DNA from: Chitinophagales bacterium
GTDB taxonomy: Bacteria > Bacteroidota > Bacteroidia > Chitinophagales > UBA2359
Direction of reading: 5' to 3'
Length of the DNA: 64,000 nucleotides
Assembly: GCA_041392475.1 (NCBI GenBank)
Contig: JAWKLZ010000001.1
Location: forward strand, 2,108,001 to 2,172,000
Shown: one piece after another, positions 8,511 through 18,112 of the stretch
Position numbering within the stretch: the first letter of the stretch is position 1
Layout of the letters: the number at the start of each line of letters is the position of its first letter
Translations under genes and position numbers: made by a program
The notes under the pieces: model-generated
The model's input: only the letters and a program-made list of their open reading frames with translations
Told to the model about the DNA's origin: nothing
The model's database searches: none

Positions 8511-9842
8511 TCAAACCGTCACTTTCTTCCATTTTCCAGACTTCAAATAAGCCACTCCAATAATTACCAACAACAGCCAATAGATAAATTCTGACCCCCA
8601 AACAAACTTCAAACCTAAATCCAAAGCATTGACGATAATATAGGCATAGCCCAAATAAACGAACATCGAGAAAGTCTCAGTGACGAGCGAAAAGAATGTT
8701 GCACCCGTTCCCATAATACCATTGAAGATAACATTGGAGATAGAACAAGCTAAAATAATCATTATCAACACCAAAATAACAGATTTTGCTCCTAAAATCA
8801 CTTCGAGGTCTTTGGTAAAAATGGATAAAATAAGTTCGGGGAAAAAAACTAAGGTAGCGCATGGAACGACCGTAGTGACAAAGCTCAGAATGGTAGAGCG
8901 ATTGATGGCCACAAGAACCTGCTTGTATTTTCGCTGACCTATGATATTGCTGACCAGTGAGTTGGCAGCCGAGGCAAAACCCCAAGCAGGCGCACTGTAA
9001 AAGGTATAGATAATTTTGAGAACCACCGAAATAGCCAAGGCACGTTCACCCATTTTTTCGATAAGAGAAAGGAATATGAACCATCCTCCCATACCAATCA
9101 GATATTGCACCATCAAAGGAGAAGAAATCACTGCAATATGTCGAATCAGTGGAAACTGCGGTTTTCGAAATTCAAAAATGTTGAATCTCTTAATGTTTTT
9201 GTCGTACAACATATACGCCAATGCAAACATCGTAGCCACCACTTCTGCAATTGTTGAAGCCAAACCCGCACCTGCAATACCCATTTCAGGAAACCCAAAA
9301 GTTCCAAATATCAAGGCATAGTCCAAAAACACATTCACAATACAAGAAATACCCATTACCCACGCAATAATATACGTACGACCTATTCCCATATACAAGG
9401 CCATCGCCACAAAAGCAAAAAAGCTGAATGGAAGGCCATATACCCGATACTTCAAATAAACCAAACTTGCATCATAAACCGCTTGCGAACTGATCAGTAT
9501 ATAGAGAATATAGGGTGTAAACAAGTTCACTATAACAAACAGAACTACCGCCCCAAACATTTCCATATAAAGCAAATTGCTGGCGACAATCCCAATTCTT
9601 TCATCCCTTTTCTCACCCGCTCTTCGAGCAATCAATATCTGAGCACCACGAGACAAGCCCAAGCCCAACATCACAGGAATCAAATAATACAACGAAATCA
9701 ATCCGCAAGCCCCTTGCTCTATTTCTCCTACTCTCCCCAAAAAAATCGTATCCATCAAACCAATAATGTTGGGAGCTAAACTTCCCAAAATAATAGGATA
9801 GGCGATGTTCCAGATACTTCCGTATGTTGCTTTTAACTGCAT
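8511..9842 (-). CDS. MATE family multidrug/toxin exporter
   Basis: The product is 443 aa from the ATG complementary to 9840-9842 (MQLKATYGSIWNIAYPIILG); an upstream in-frame start at 9890 would add 16 residues unlike the family. It has about 12 hydrophobic helices in two similar halves, opening with the MATE signature PIILGSLAPNIIGLMDTIFL and continuing LGLGLSRGAQILIARRAGE. Members are Na+ or H+ driven antiporters in the inner membrane that export cationic drugs or metabolites. Single gene, substrate unknown. The second half starts near LIRHIAVISSPLMVQYLIGM. Confidence 0.85.
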   Translation of the reverse strand: MQLKATYGSIWNIAYPIILGSLAPNIIGLMDTIFLGRVGEIEQGACGLISLYYLIPVMLGLGLSRGAQILIARRAGEKRDERIGIVASNLLYMEMFGAVVLFVIVNLFTPYILYILISSQAVYDASLVYLKYRVYGLPFSFFAFVAMALYMGIGRTYIIAWVMGISCIVNVFLDYALIFGTFGFPEMGIAGAGLASTIAEVVATMFALAYMLYDKNIKRFNIFEFRKPQFPLIRHIAVISSPLMVQYLIGMGGWFIFLSLIEKMGERALAISVVLKIIYTFYSAPAWGFASAANSLVSNIIGQRKYKQVLVAINRSTILSFVTTVVPCATLVFFPELILSIFTKDLEVILGAKSVILVLIMIILACSISNVIFNGIMGTGATFFSLVTETFSMFVYLGYAYIIVNALDLGLKFVWGSEFIYWLLLVIIGVAYLKSGKWKKVTV

Positions 9843-10040
9843 AGAGAACGATTTTGCATTGCTAATTTGAAAATCCTTTACGAAGCACAAACAGTTTACT
9901 ATTTGTGTTCATTCGATTTGGAATCTTGAAGGTTGAAGTGATGGCTGGTGACAATAAAAAAATAAACTATTTTTAGAAGGAAATAGTTTATTTTCATGCC
10001 ATTATAACCCATGCAAAAATAGTTCTTTTTAGTTACTTTT

Positions 10041-11156
10041 TTAAAATCGCTGAAATAAGTCGCACAGAGCATCTATTTCTTCAAAAGTATTGTAAAAATG
10101 TGGACTGATTCGGATGCCCTTTCCACGAAGCGAAAGCAAGACTCCATGCGACTTCATAAAATCCCACAGTGCTTGATTACCTTCAATAATAGTAATTCCA
10201 GCTCGATTATCCGAACCATAATCTGAAACGAGCGAAATATCTATTTTCTGCAATTGCAGCAAAAGATATGCTTGAAGTGCTGCGATGCGTTCTTTTATCT
10301 GCGCCAAGCCAACTGCAAGGAGTTGGTCAATAGCCGTTCCCAAAACCATCACACTCTTATAGTCATAATTACCCGTTTGGAAAGTATAACCCGAAAAATC
10401 AATCTCTGAAATATGTTTGATTTTCACTGCAATACCTTGACTTTCTGCACCCATTACTGGTGGATCATAGACTTCAAAAAACACTGCTCGCACATACATA
10501 AACCCCGTTCCGAAGCCCGCACAGGCCCACTTAAAAGTACTCGCCACCAAAATATCTACCTTCAATACCTCCACATCTATCGGCATCGCCCCAAAAGCCT
10601 GCGTTGCATCTACCACCAAAACCACCCCATTTTCCCTGCAAAATGCGCCCAAAGTCTTCAAATCTATCTTGTAGCCCGAGCTAAACTGCACATAACTTAC
10701 CGCCACCACTTCAATTTTTTCCTTCAATATCCTTTCTTGCAATGCCTCTATATCCACCGAACCATTCGGCAATTGCAGAAAATCAAAGATTTCGTAATGA
10801 TTCACCAACCATGGAAACCTTACCGTAAGATAATCTTCAGATAATAACAAAACTTTCTTGTGGTGACTCCGCAACATCTGTGCTGCATAATTAATGCCCG
10901 TAGCACAATTTGGAAGCAGTGTCATTTCATGCGGTTTTGCGCCCAAACAATCCGCTACTTTTTGACGCACAATCGGTATTTCAGCAATCCACCGTTCACG
11001 AGCAGGAGGCCCTTCTTCCAAATATTGTTGGTAAAAACGATGCCCCAGTTCTGCTGTTTGCTTCGATAAAATCCCACAGCGGGCAGTGTCGAAGTAGGTC
11101 ATTTTTTGAAAGGCAGGATAGTTTTGGCGAATTTGTTGCCAATTTGGAGTTTGCAT
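10041..11156 (-). CDS. Aminotransferase class V / cysteine desulfurase-like PLP enzyme
   Basis: A 371-aa fold-type I PLP enzyme. Visible signatures are YFDTARCGILSKQT at the N-terminus, LLPNCATGINYAAQM (the PLP phosphate-binding region), VVLVVDATQAFGAMPIDV with the Asp that contacts the pyridine nitrogen and a Gln after it, and STFKWACAGFGTGFMYV, whose Lys is the Schiff-base residue. This pattern fits the isopenicillin-N epimerase/class V branch rather than IscS, because the flexible catalytic Cys loop of desulfurases is not evident. Substrate unknown. Monocistronic by spacing (about 140 bp to the next gene). Confidence 0.8.
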   Translation of the reverse strand: MQTPNWQQIRQNYPAFQKMTYFDTARCGILSKQTAELGHRFYQQYLEEGPPARERWIAEIPIVRQKVADCLGAKPHEMTLLPNCATGINYAAQMLRSHHKKVLLLSEDYLTVRFPWLVNHYEIFDFLQLPNGSVDIEALQERILKEKIEVVAVSYVQFSSGYKIDLKTLGAFCRENGVVLVVDATQAFGAMPIDVEVLKVDILVASTFKWACAGFGTGFMYVRAVFFEVYDPPVMGAESQGIAVKIKHISEIDFSGYTFQTGNYDYKSVMVLGTAIDQLLAVGLAQIKERIAALQAYLLLQLQKIDISLVSDYGSDNRAGITIIEGNQALWDFMKSHGVLLSLRGKGIRISPHFYNTFEEIDALCDLFQRF

Positions 11157-11298
11157 ACTATCGAATTTTGTGAATTGAAACAGCTAATTTCCAACTATTT
11201 CTCTTTTATTTCAATCAATTTGACCTGAAATTTAAAATGATACTAAAAATGGAAACTGCTTATACTTTTGAAGTTCTCAACTCAAAAATAGGATAGAA

Positions 11299-11847
11299 TT
11301 ATTTTGGAAACCGCCATTTATCCAAATACCGCACAAAAATCTTGGCAATGTTTCTGGCATCGTCAATGCCTCGGTGATGCGTTCCCTCCAATGGAATCTC
11401 CTCCAAATCCAAAGCTCCGGACATGCCTTGATGCTTCGACAAATCTTTGACCACCGTATATTGGTGCTTAACGCTAATATGCGGTTTGAGCCATGACTTT
11501 TCCAAGCCCCAAAGTTGGCAATCTTTCTTGAACTGACTTGCATCATAAAAACCCCACGAACACAAAACATATTCGTGTTCGTCTATGCCTATCCATTCCT
11601 GAAAAGCCTTCAAAACCTCTGGAAAATGTTGGGCATTATCTACTTGTGCTTGTGTAATACTCGTCAATTCTTTGCAGAAATCAGACAATATCGGATGCTT
11701 CAGAGGTTTGATGAATTGGCAAAACTCGGAAAGGCTTTCACCTGATTCATTTACCATCACAGCTCCAATCTCGATGATTTCATTCGGACTGTTTTCGCTC
11801 CTCGTCTTCCAACAAGTCGCTTCTAAATCTACTATAATGTATCTCAT
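11299..11847 (-). CDS. DEDDh 3'-5' exonuclease, ERI-1/KapD-like
   Basis: A 182-aa single-domain exonuclease. Motif Exo I is YIIVDLEATCW at residues 3-13 (D and E bind metals), Exo II is the CSWGFYDASQFKKD segment, and Exo III is THHRGIDDARNIAKI with the catalytic His and last Asp. This arrangement is that of the ERI-1/Snipper/KapD group, acting on 3' ends of RNA or structured nucleic acid. It lies divergently to the beta-CASP ribonuclease-like gene at 12017, so both may concern RNA turnover, but there is no shared operon. Confidence 0.85.
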   Translation of the reverse strand: MRYIIVDLEATCWKTRSENSPNEIIEIGAVMVNESGESLSEFCQFIKPLKHPILSDFCKELTSITQAQVDNAQHFPEVLKAFQEWIGIDEHEYVLCSWGFYDASQFKKDCQLWGLEKSWLKPHISVKHQYTVVKDLSKHQGMSGALDLEEIPLEGTHHRGIDDARNIAKIFVRYLDKWRFPK

Positions 11848-12016
11848 TTTTTTGTGTGTTAATGTTTTGAGATGTTAATATGTTTGGGTATTAATTTTCA
11901 AAACTCAAAATCCAGTGAAGTTTTGAAGTTTAAATCCCACAATCTCTGCTTTAAAGTTGTTTTTTCACTAAAAAAGTTCCATTTTCACTATTCATTCATC
12001 AATTCAATTATCGCTT

Positions 12017-13432
12017 ATGAGAATCAAATTCTGCGGAGCAGCTCAAACGGTCACAGGAAGTTCACATTTATTGACGCTGAACAATGGCTATACAATTTTA
12101 CTAGATTGTGGTTTGTATCAGGGAATTGAAGATAAATTCGAAGACTTCAATCAAACTTGGAACTTCAAACCATCTGATATCGACTGTGTGATTTTGTCAC
12201 ATGCCCACATTGACCATAGTGGAAGACTACCGCAACTGGTCAAAGATGGCTACACAGGGCCTATTTATGCCACCGATGCCACACGTGATTTGTGCGCCAT
12301 TATGTTGATGGACAGTGCTTACATTCAAGTTAGAGATGCCGAATTTCTCAACAAACAAAAAGACGAACGAAACGACGGAAAAACCGACCGCCCGCTCTAT
12401 ACGCCCAAAGACGTTGCGCCATGTATCAATGCTTTCACTACATTTGGCTATGGCAAATGGAACACCATTGCAGAAGGCTTAGAGGTACAGTTTCGAGACA
12501 GCGGACATATTTTGGGAAGTGCCAGCGTGACTTTACGCATCCAGAAAAACGAATACAAAACCATTACTTTCGGATTTACAGGCGATATTGGTCGTCCTGA
12601 ACGACCAATTTTGCGAGACCCTGTTCCTATGCCTCTATGCGATTATTTGATTTGTGAATCTACTTATGGTGGACGTTCACACGATAGTCATCCCGACGAA
12701 AAAGCAAAATTGCTGCGAATCATTCACGAAACGTGTGTCGAAAATCAAGGCAAACTCCTCATCCCAGCTTTCAGTGTGGGGCGTACACAAGAAATAGTCT
12801 ATATCCTCGATCAACTCGAAAACGAAGGCAAACTCCCCAAAATCCCTGTTTATGTTGATAGCCCATTGGCTATCAACGCAACCGATATTTTTCAATGGCA
12901 TCCTGAATGTTTCGACAGTGAAATATTGGCCTACATGATTGAAGACCCAAATCCTTTTGGTTTCAATGACTTACACTACATCCGAAGTGTAACAATTTCC
13001 AAAAAACTCAATGAAAGCAAGGACCCTTGTATTATCATCAGTGCATCAGGCATGATTACAGCAGGGCGCATCAAACATCACATATTCAACAACATAGAGG
13101 ACCCTCGCTGCACAGTTTTGATAGTGGGTTTTGCACCACCACATACCATTGGCGGGCAGTTGAGAGCAGGAGCAGAAAGTATCAAAATTTTTGGAGCATT
13201 GAAAAGAGTGAATGCAAGGGTGGAAGTGATGGATTCATTCAGCGCACATGGAGACCAATCCGAAATGCTGGAATACCTCGACAATCAAGACCGCAAAAAA
13301 TTAAAGCAAGTTTTTTTGGTGCATGGTGATTATCCTCGTCAAAAGGATTTCAAATCGGCATTGAAGGAGGCGGGGTTTGAAAAAGTGGCGATTCCGAGAT
13401 TGAAGGATGAGTTTCAATTTGAAGATAACTAA
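12017..13432 (+). CDS. Beta-CASP metallo-beta-lactamase-fold RNase (CPSF-like)
   Basis: A 471-aa product. N-terminal metallo-beta-lactamase domain: FCGAAQTVTGSSHLL, the zinc motif HAHIDHSG (residues 62-69), FRDSGHILGSASV, and FGFTGDIGRPERPIL with the metal-binding Asp. The beta-CASP insertion follows (LLIPAFSVGRTQEIVYIL, PVYVDSPLAINAT, IISASGMITAGRIKHH), and the domain closes with VMDSFSAHGDQSEMLEYL and VFLVHGD carrying the last His residues. Members are zinc-dependent endo/exoribonucleases related to CPSF-73 and archaeal aCPSF. Complete, single gene. Confidence 0.9.
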   Translation: MRIKFCGAAQTVTGSSHLLTLNNGYTILLDCGLYQGIEDKFEDFNQTWNFKPSDIDCVILSHAHIDHSGRLPQLVKDGYTGPIYATDATRDLCAIMLMDSAYIQVRDAEFLNKQKDERNDGKTDRPLYTPKDVAPCINAFTTFGYGKWNTIAEGLEVQFRDSGHILGSASVTLRIQKNEYKTITFGFTGDIGRPERPILRDPVPMPLCDYLICESTYGGRSHDSHPDEKAKLLRIIHETCVENQGKLLIPAFSVGRTQEIVYILDQLENEGKLPKIPVYVDSPLAINATDIFQWHPECFDSEILAYMIEDPNPFGFNDLHYIRSVTISKKLNESKDPCIIISASGMITAGRIKHHIFNNIEDPRCTVLIVGFAPPHTIGGQLRAGAESIKIFGALKRVNARVEVMDSFSAHGDQSEMLEYLDNQDRKKLKQVFLVHGDYPRQKDFKSALKEAGFEKVAIPRLKDEFQFEDN

Positions 13433-13520
13433 GCGATTAGGCAAATTCAAAATACAAACTCAAAAAGATGATTTTGGTAAACTTTGAAATTGAGTTTGTA
13501 TTTTGAACTTAAAACTTCTT

Positions 13521-13898
13521 TTACGGCTTCAATATGCCTTCAAAAGCTTCCTTGCGCCCCCAAAACAGCCAAAAAGTAGCAAAGAAAACAAAGAAACCAG
13601 GCAATCCATTCACAATATCTTGGTCTATCAGCAAGTGAAAAATCAAAATATTAATGGCAATCGGAGCTAAAATGGCGAGAGCAAGATTGACATACTTATT
13701 GAGTAACAACATAATCCCGCATGTAATTTCAAAAGTAGCCAATACATATTTGAAGTTGCTACCCAAAATATTACTCAAAAAATCTGCCCCCACACCACTT
13801 ATTTCGGGTGGAGGTAAAAAAGGAACAATTTTGTTGGCCCCAAAAACAAGGAAGACAATACCCAACAATACTCTAAGAATGGTATTAAATGTGTCCAT
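13521..13898 (-). CDS. DoxX-like small membrane protein
   Basis: 125 aa from the ATG at 13898 (MDTFNTILRVLLGIVFLVFG); an in-frame ATG two codons earlier is possible. It has four hydrophobic helices with the DoxX pattern: RxLLGxxFxxxGxxK in helix 1, ATFEITCGIMLLLNKYVNLA in helices 2-3, and PIAINILIFHLLID before helix 4. The family sits in the inner membrane and is linked to redox or thiosulfate metabolism in a few cases, otherwise unknown. Single gene. Confidence 0.75.
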   Translation of the reverse strand: MDTFNTILRVLLGIVFLVFGANKIVPFLPPPEISGVGADFLSNILGSNFKYVLATFEITCGIMLLLNKYVNLALAILAPIAINILIFHLLIDQDIVNGLPGFFVFFATFWLFWGRKEAFEGILKP

Positions 13899-14117
13899 AT
13901 ACAATTTGTTTTAGGTGAAAAAAAACGAAAAACCGTGTATCGGTCTTCATTGGTGAGGCTATAAATATGACGAAAAAAAAGGACTTTTCAAAATATTGTT
14001 TCCTGTCAGCACTTTTATTGCAATTTATACGACAAATATGACAATTTACAGACGTTGTTATAGATTATAGTTTGATTTGCAATTACTCCTGTTTACAAAA
14101 TCCTTTTCCATTTCTCC

Positions 14118-14909
14118 CTAAAGTTTCTTCCAAGAAAACAACCACTTCAAAAAATCAGGTTCAGCAAAGGCATTGTCCCAACTATTGTGATTGACCCCAG
14201 GATATTCGGAGTATTTCACCTCTGCACCCGCTTGCTGCAACGTATGATACATTTTTTGTGAAAATTGGACAGGTACGACACTATCATCTGCGCCATGAAA
14301 AATCCACATACTGGTATGTGGTGCATACAAAGGGGCAAGCAAAGGATTGCTGCCACCACAAATTGGTATGGCTGCTGCAAAAGTTTCAGGCATTCGTGCC
14401 AAAAGTTCAAATGTTCCCATTCCACCCATCGAAAGTCCTGCAACATACAATCGGCTTGTGTCTATCTTCTCGTTTTCAAGGAGTTGTTCAACAAGTTCTA
14501 TCACCATTTGCATCGGAATATTGGGTTGTTCGTAAAACGGAAAATCGAAGGAACGTTTGCCGTCTATTTCTGTTCTATCAACCCTTGCCCAATAATTGTC
14601 TGTGGCGCACTGTGGAAAAACTACAATAGCAGGATATTCTGTGCGGTTGGCTTTATCTGCAAATAGTTTTGCACCATGAACCAATTGTATTTCGTTGTCA
14701 TTGCCTCGCTCACCTGCTCCATGCAGAAATAAGACCAAAGGATAGTTTTGAGAAGTATCTTTTTCGTAGTCAATAGGATACAGAATTCGGTAAGGTAGGG
14801 AATCTTCTGTTTCGTTGATATAAATTTCTTTTTGAAATTCGCTTAGATCTTGTGCAAAAATTGTAATGGTCAAGAAAAGTAACATAAAGAGCATTGAAAG
14901 CTGTTTCAT
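14118..14909 (-). CDS. Secreted alpha/beta-hydrolase (esterase/feruloyl esterase-like)
   Basis: 263 aa from the ATG at 14909, which begins a clean signal peptide (MKQLSMLFMLLFLTITIFAQ). The in-frame start at 14939 would give an awkward N-terminus. The hydrolase core has LVLFLHGAGERGNDN (oxyanion region), YVAGLSMGGMGTFELL with nucleophile Ser, HGADDSVVPV with the acid Asp, and PGVNHNSWDNAF with the catalytic His. This is the phospholipase/carboxylesterase or PHB-depolymerase-like branch with a HGAGERG motif. Secreted to the periplasm or beyond; substrate unknown. Lies just downstream of hpt (16 bp beyond it), and could be cotranscribed. Confidence 0.8.
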   Translation of the reverse strand: MKQLSMLFMLLFLTITIFAQDLSEFQKEIYINETEDSLPYRILYPIDYEKDTSQNYPLVLFLHGAGERGNDNEIQLVHGAKLFADKANRTEYPAIVVFPQCATDNYWARVDRTEIDGKRSFDFPFYEQPNIPMQMVIELVEQLLENEKIDTSRLYVAGLSMGGMGTFELLARMPETFAAAIPICGGSNPLLAPLYAPHTSMWIFHGADDSVVPVQFSQKMYHTLQQAGAEVKYSEYPGVNHNSWDNAFAEPDFLKWLFSWKKL

Positions 14910-14955
14910 AGTGGGAATTTTTGAAGCTAAAAATAACATTTTTTAGGCAGAGAAT

Positions 14956-15489
14956 TTACTCCTGCAACTGGTAAATATCCGCCAATCCTCTTCCCAATCC
15001 ATCATAATCCAAACCATAACCCACCACAAATTTATCGGGAATTTCAATACCCACATAATCAGCTATTAAGTCAGGATGTTGTAGTGCTTCAGGTTTTTGA
15101 AGGAAAGCAGCGATTTTGATGGAATCAGCACCTTTTTCGGTCAAAATTTGCAGCAATCTCTTCAAAGTATGTCCTGTATCTACAATATCTTCCACAATCA
15201 CTACTGTTCGCCCTTCAATACTTTCATTCAATCCCAATACAGTTTGTACTGTTCCAGAAGAAGTTGTACCGACATAAGACTGAGTTTTGATGAAGTTAAT
15301 GGGTGCATCAAAACTGATGGCACGCATCAAATCAGCTGCAAAAACAAATGCTCCGTTTAGAATGGCAATGAACAGCGGATTCTGATTTCTTAGGTCTGCA
15401 TCTATTTTTTTTGCCAACTGCTTAACAGCTGCTTGTATCTCCGATTCGGAAATATACAGTTGAAATGTCTTGTCGTGTATCTTAATCAC
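14956..15489 (-). CDS. hpt: Hypoxanthine phosphoribosyltransferase
   Basis: A 177-aa product. The PRPP-binding signature VVIVEDIVDTGHTLKRLL is intact, preceded by the flexible-loop region TQSYVGTTSSGTVQTVLGLN and followed by PDKFVVGYGLDYDGLGRGLA, the purine-binding C-terminal segment. The enzyme salvages hypoxanthine and guanine into IMP and GMP in the cytoplasm. Length is typical for the family. It starts 6 bp downstream of the LysM glucosaminidase gene, so both are probably on one transcript. Confidence 0.92.
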   Translation of the reverse strand: MIKIHDKTFQLYISESEIQAAVKQLAKKIDADLRNQNPLFIAILNGAFVFAADLMRAISFDAPINFIKTQSYVGTTSSGTVQTVLGLNESIEGRTVVIVEDIVDTGHTLKRLLQILTEKGADSIKIAAFLQKPEALQHPDLIADYVGIEIPDKFVVGYGLDYDGLGRGLADIYQLQE

Positions 15490-15495
15490 TGGTAT

Positions 15496-16746
15496 TTATT
15501 TTTTGATTTTCAAACGTTGCCCAATATTCAAATCATTTGAAGTCAGGCCATTGGTAGCTTTTATTGTTTCTACCGTAACGCCATATTGTTGAGAAATGCT
15601 GTAGAGCGTATCGCCTTTTTTTACGATATGTGTAATGCTTGTCGGCGTATCTTTGTCATCGGTTGAAGGATTGACAGGAGGTATTTTTATCACAGGTGGA
15701 TTGATTACTGGAGGGGTAATTTCAAAATCATTGAGATCTTCCTCGTCAGAACTGTCATCGGTTGAAGGGTTTGGTATGAATATAGGAGGATTATTGGGTT
15801 GGCCTACGGGTGGTTTCACAATTGGAGTATTGGACAATACAGGCGGAGATTTGCGTTTACCTCTCAATTGAAGTTCTTGACCAGCAGCAGCTTGTTGTTC
15901 TTTACCCATGTCCATTCGATTGCGGTCATAGAGACATTTGAGTTTGATCCCATACAGTTGTGAGATAGAAACCATGGATTCTCCTCTTTGCACAATGTGT
16001 GTTTTCAAGCCAAAAGGGCCTTTGTTTCGTTTGGGTTGAAAATAGACTTTGTTGTTGGCAGGAACTACCTCTGAGTCAAAATCATTGTATTTTCTCAGGC
16101 TTTTTTCCTCCATTCCATACGCCCTTGCGACTTGTGCAATGGTAATATCACAAGTGAAAATAACCGTTTTGATGCGGTTGTAGTAGGTGATGGCTGGCAA
16201 ATCAAGTACAATATTGTCACAATCAATGCCTCCTGGCAAGTCAAATTTGAAGAGTTCGTATCGCTCTATGAGGGTAATTAGTTTGTTGGCATATTGTGGG
16301 TCGGTCGCATAACCTGCATCCTTCAATCCTTTTGACCAACTTTTGTAATCAAGCGGATCTAATTCGTAGAGCGCACTGTAACGACCTCTGCGGCTCAAAA
16401 AATTGGAGTGGTCTATAAACGATTCATACACACTTTTGTACTTGCGGAAACACTCATTTGGAGCATCATCGTCTAAGTGAATTTTTTTACCTGTCCAATC
16501 ATCGTGGCATTTCACCCCAAAATGATTGTTACCCACTGTGGCCAAATAACTGTTGCCGTTTCTGGACTCCAAAATTCCTTGTGCCATCGTGATACTTGCA
16601 GGAATACCTACCCGTTTCATTTCTGCAACGGCCAATGCTTTGTATTCATCAATGTATTCTTGGATGCTTATTTCTTGTGCGAAAGACAATTGACAGATGC
16701 CAAATAAAAGGCTAATCAGGAAGATTGGGTATTTGAAAAGGTGCAT
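15496..16746 (-). CDS. Glucosaminidase with two LysM domains
   Basis: A 416-aa product with signal peptide (MHLFKYPIFLISLLFGICQL, cleavage near SFA-QE). The glucosaminidase domain (about 25-170) has IPASITMAQGILESRNGNSY with the catalytic Glu, then NNHFGVKCHDDWTG and FRKYKSVYESFIDHSNFLS. Two LysM motifs follow: THIVQRGESMVSISQLYGIK (about 255) and THIVKKGDTLYSISQQYGVT (about 370-414), separated by a Pro/Asn/Asp-rich linker with repeated PPV and STDD segments. It is a periplasmic or surface peptidoglycan hydrolase likely involved in cell separation or wall remodelling. First gene of an apparent unit with hpt. Confidence 0.88.
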   Translation of the reverse strand: MHLFKYPIFLISLLFGICQLSFAQEISIQEYIDEYKALAVAEMKRVGIPASITMAQGILESRNGNSYLATVGNNHFGVKCHDDWTGKKIHLDDDAPNECFRKYKSVYESFIDHSNFLSRRGRYSALYELDPLDYKSWSKGLKDAGYATDPQYANKLITLIERYELFKFDLPGGIDCDNIVLDLPAITYYNRIKTVIFTCDITIAQVARAYGMEEKSLRKYNDFDSEVVPANNKVYFQPKRNKGPFGLKTHIVQRGESMVSISQLYGIKLKCLYDRNRMDMGKEQQAAAGQELQLRGKRKSPPVLSNTPIVKPPVGQPNNPPIFIPNPSTDDSSDEEDLNDFEITPPVINPPVIKIPPVNPSTDDKDTPTSITHIVKKGDTLYSISQQYGVTVETIKATNGLTSNDLNIGQRLKIKK

Positions 16747-16828
16747 AGGTCTGATTTTTAGATGGATTGGTAAAGAATGGGCAAAAATAAGAATATTATC
16801 TTATTCGAGTTGTAGTATAATAAAAAAA

Positions 16829-16851
16829 GGCAACGGTTACCAGCCGTTGCC
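16829..16851 (-). terminator. Rho-independent terminator
   Basis: Arms GGCAACGG (16829-16836) and CCGTTGCC (16844-16851) form a strong stem with a 7-base loop. On the minus strand the stem is followed directly by TTTTTTTA, so it terminates leftward transcription of the DUF3078 gene 139 bp upstream. Confidence 0.8.
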
Positions 16852-16989
16852 TCAAAATTAACCACTAATTTACTTAACCATAAAAATCTAAAACCAGTAA
16901 TCAATAAGCAAACCTTATGCCAAGAATTATCAAATCATCTACTAATTGACTTTTTTTTGTCATAAGATTTTAAAATTTTTATTTGATGG

Positions 16990-18024
16990 CTAAAAAACGA
17001 CATTGTATTTAATCAACAACTGTTCGGTGATGCTTGCCCTGCGACCCAATGCAGGTCCATTTTCAGTTTGTTGAACTCCTCCTGATGCACTGTAATCTGT
17101 GATTTGTACTTTCACATCGTGATCGTAAACCACATTGACGGTCAGGCTTAACTGCAATCCTTTCCAAATATTCATTGCTATTTCGTTGCGCCAATCAACA
17201 TCTAAGTTTTGAGGATTTTCTAAATAATTGGAAAAAAGAGTCAACTCACTTTTGAAAGCGCCTTTGCCTTCCAAAAATTTGTCTTGGTAAATCCCTTTGA
17301 GCGTTGCTCCCAATTGATGAAAAGTATTGTCAAAATCAGTAGGACTTCTCCAATCATTGCCATGTATTCCTTTGGTATTATCCTCCTTTGTAGAAGCAGG
17401 CAAGGCAGCAATCGCATCCTCCAATACAAAAATGGCTTTCCATGAAAATGGCGCAAAAAAGAAACTCAATTTTTTGTTGGCTTTGTAATCAATACCAGGA
17501 GAGAGTGTAAGAGTTGCTGGAGAAAACAATTTAGCGATAGGGCTTGCACCCGTATCGGTTACATCCGTCAAAAAGTTGCCGGGATAAGTCGGAGTTATTT
17601 GACTCACAAAAGTCAGCTCGGCCGCATACGCCCACTTAGAATCATCTTTGACTTGCGTACCAATTTTGGAACTAAAGCGCAGTTCATCAATGCTTTTTTG
17701 AAAAGGATTGTCAATCGTGGGATTGATGACAGACAGGCCACTCCCAAGTCGTTGGATGCCAAAAAGCAATGAAACTGTATTGTTCCACAGCAGTTTGTCT
17801 TTTTTGTAATTGCCAAATACTCCTACTGTTCCACCAATACCCAATTTATCTTCTCCTGCTCCAACTTTGGGATTGATTTGCAGCAATTGTGCAAAATCCA
17901 TCCCAAAACTTAGACCTCTTTTCCAACCATCGTCTTCTACCTCTTCAACTTTTTCCTGAGCCAAAACCGATACATTCCAACTACTTACAATACACAGTAG
18001 CAATAATAACAACATTTTTTTCAT
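16990..18024 (-). CDS. DUF3078 outer-membrane-like protein
   Basis: A 344-aa product with signal peptide (MKKMLLLLLLCIVSSWNVSV, cleavage after LAQ). The body alternates hydrophobic and polar residues in strands (LLWNNTVSLLFGIQRLGSG, WAYAAELTFVSQITP, KLSFFFAPFSWKAIFVLEDA) and ends with a strand-like segment terminating VVF, as in outer membrane beta-barrels. DUF3078 proteins in Bacteroidota share the WxxGxxFGxxFxQ and LLWNNxxxLxFG patterns seen here. Function unknown. Monocistronic with its own terminator. Confidence 0.8.
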   Translation of the reverse strand: MKKMLLLLLLCIVSSWNVSVLAQEKVEEVEDDGWKRGLSFGMDFAQLLQINPKVGAGEDKLGIGGTVGVFGNYKKDKLLWNNTVSLLFGIQRLGSGLSVINPTIDNPFQKSIDELRFSSKIGTQVKDDSKWAYAAELTFVSQITPTYPGNFLTDVTDTGASPIAKLFSPATLTLSPGIDYKANKKLSFFFAPFSWKAIFVLEDAIAALPASTKEDNTKGIHGNDWRSPTDFDNTFHQLGATLKGIYQDKFLEGKGAFKSELTLFSNYLENPQNLDVDWRNEIAMNIWKGLQLSLTVNVVYDHDVKVQITDYSASGGVQQTENGPALGRRASITEQLLIKYNVVF

Positions 18025-18112
18025 AAGAATAACTTTTTTTTATCAATGTAAACAATCCTATATTTAAGTGATAAATGCAAAGTTAGGAGTTTTTTTAAAC
18101 GCCATCAAAATG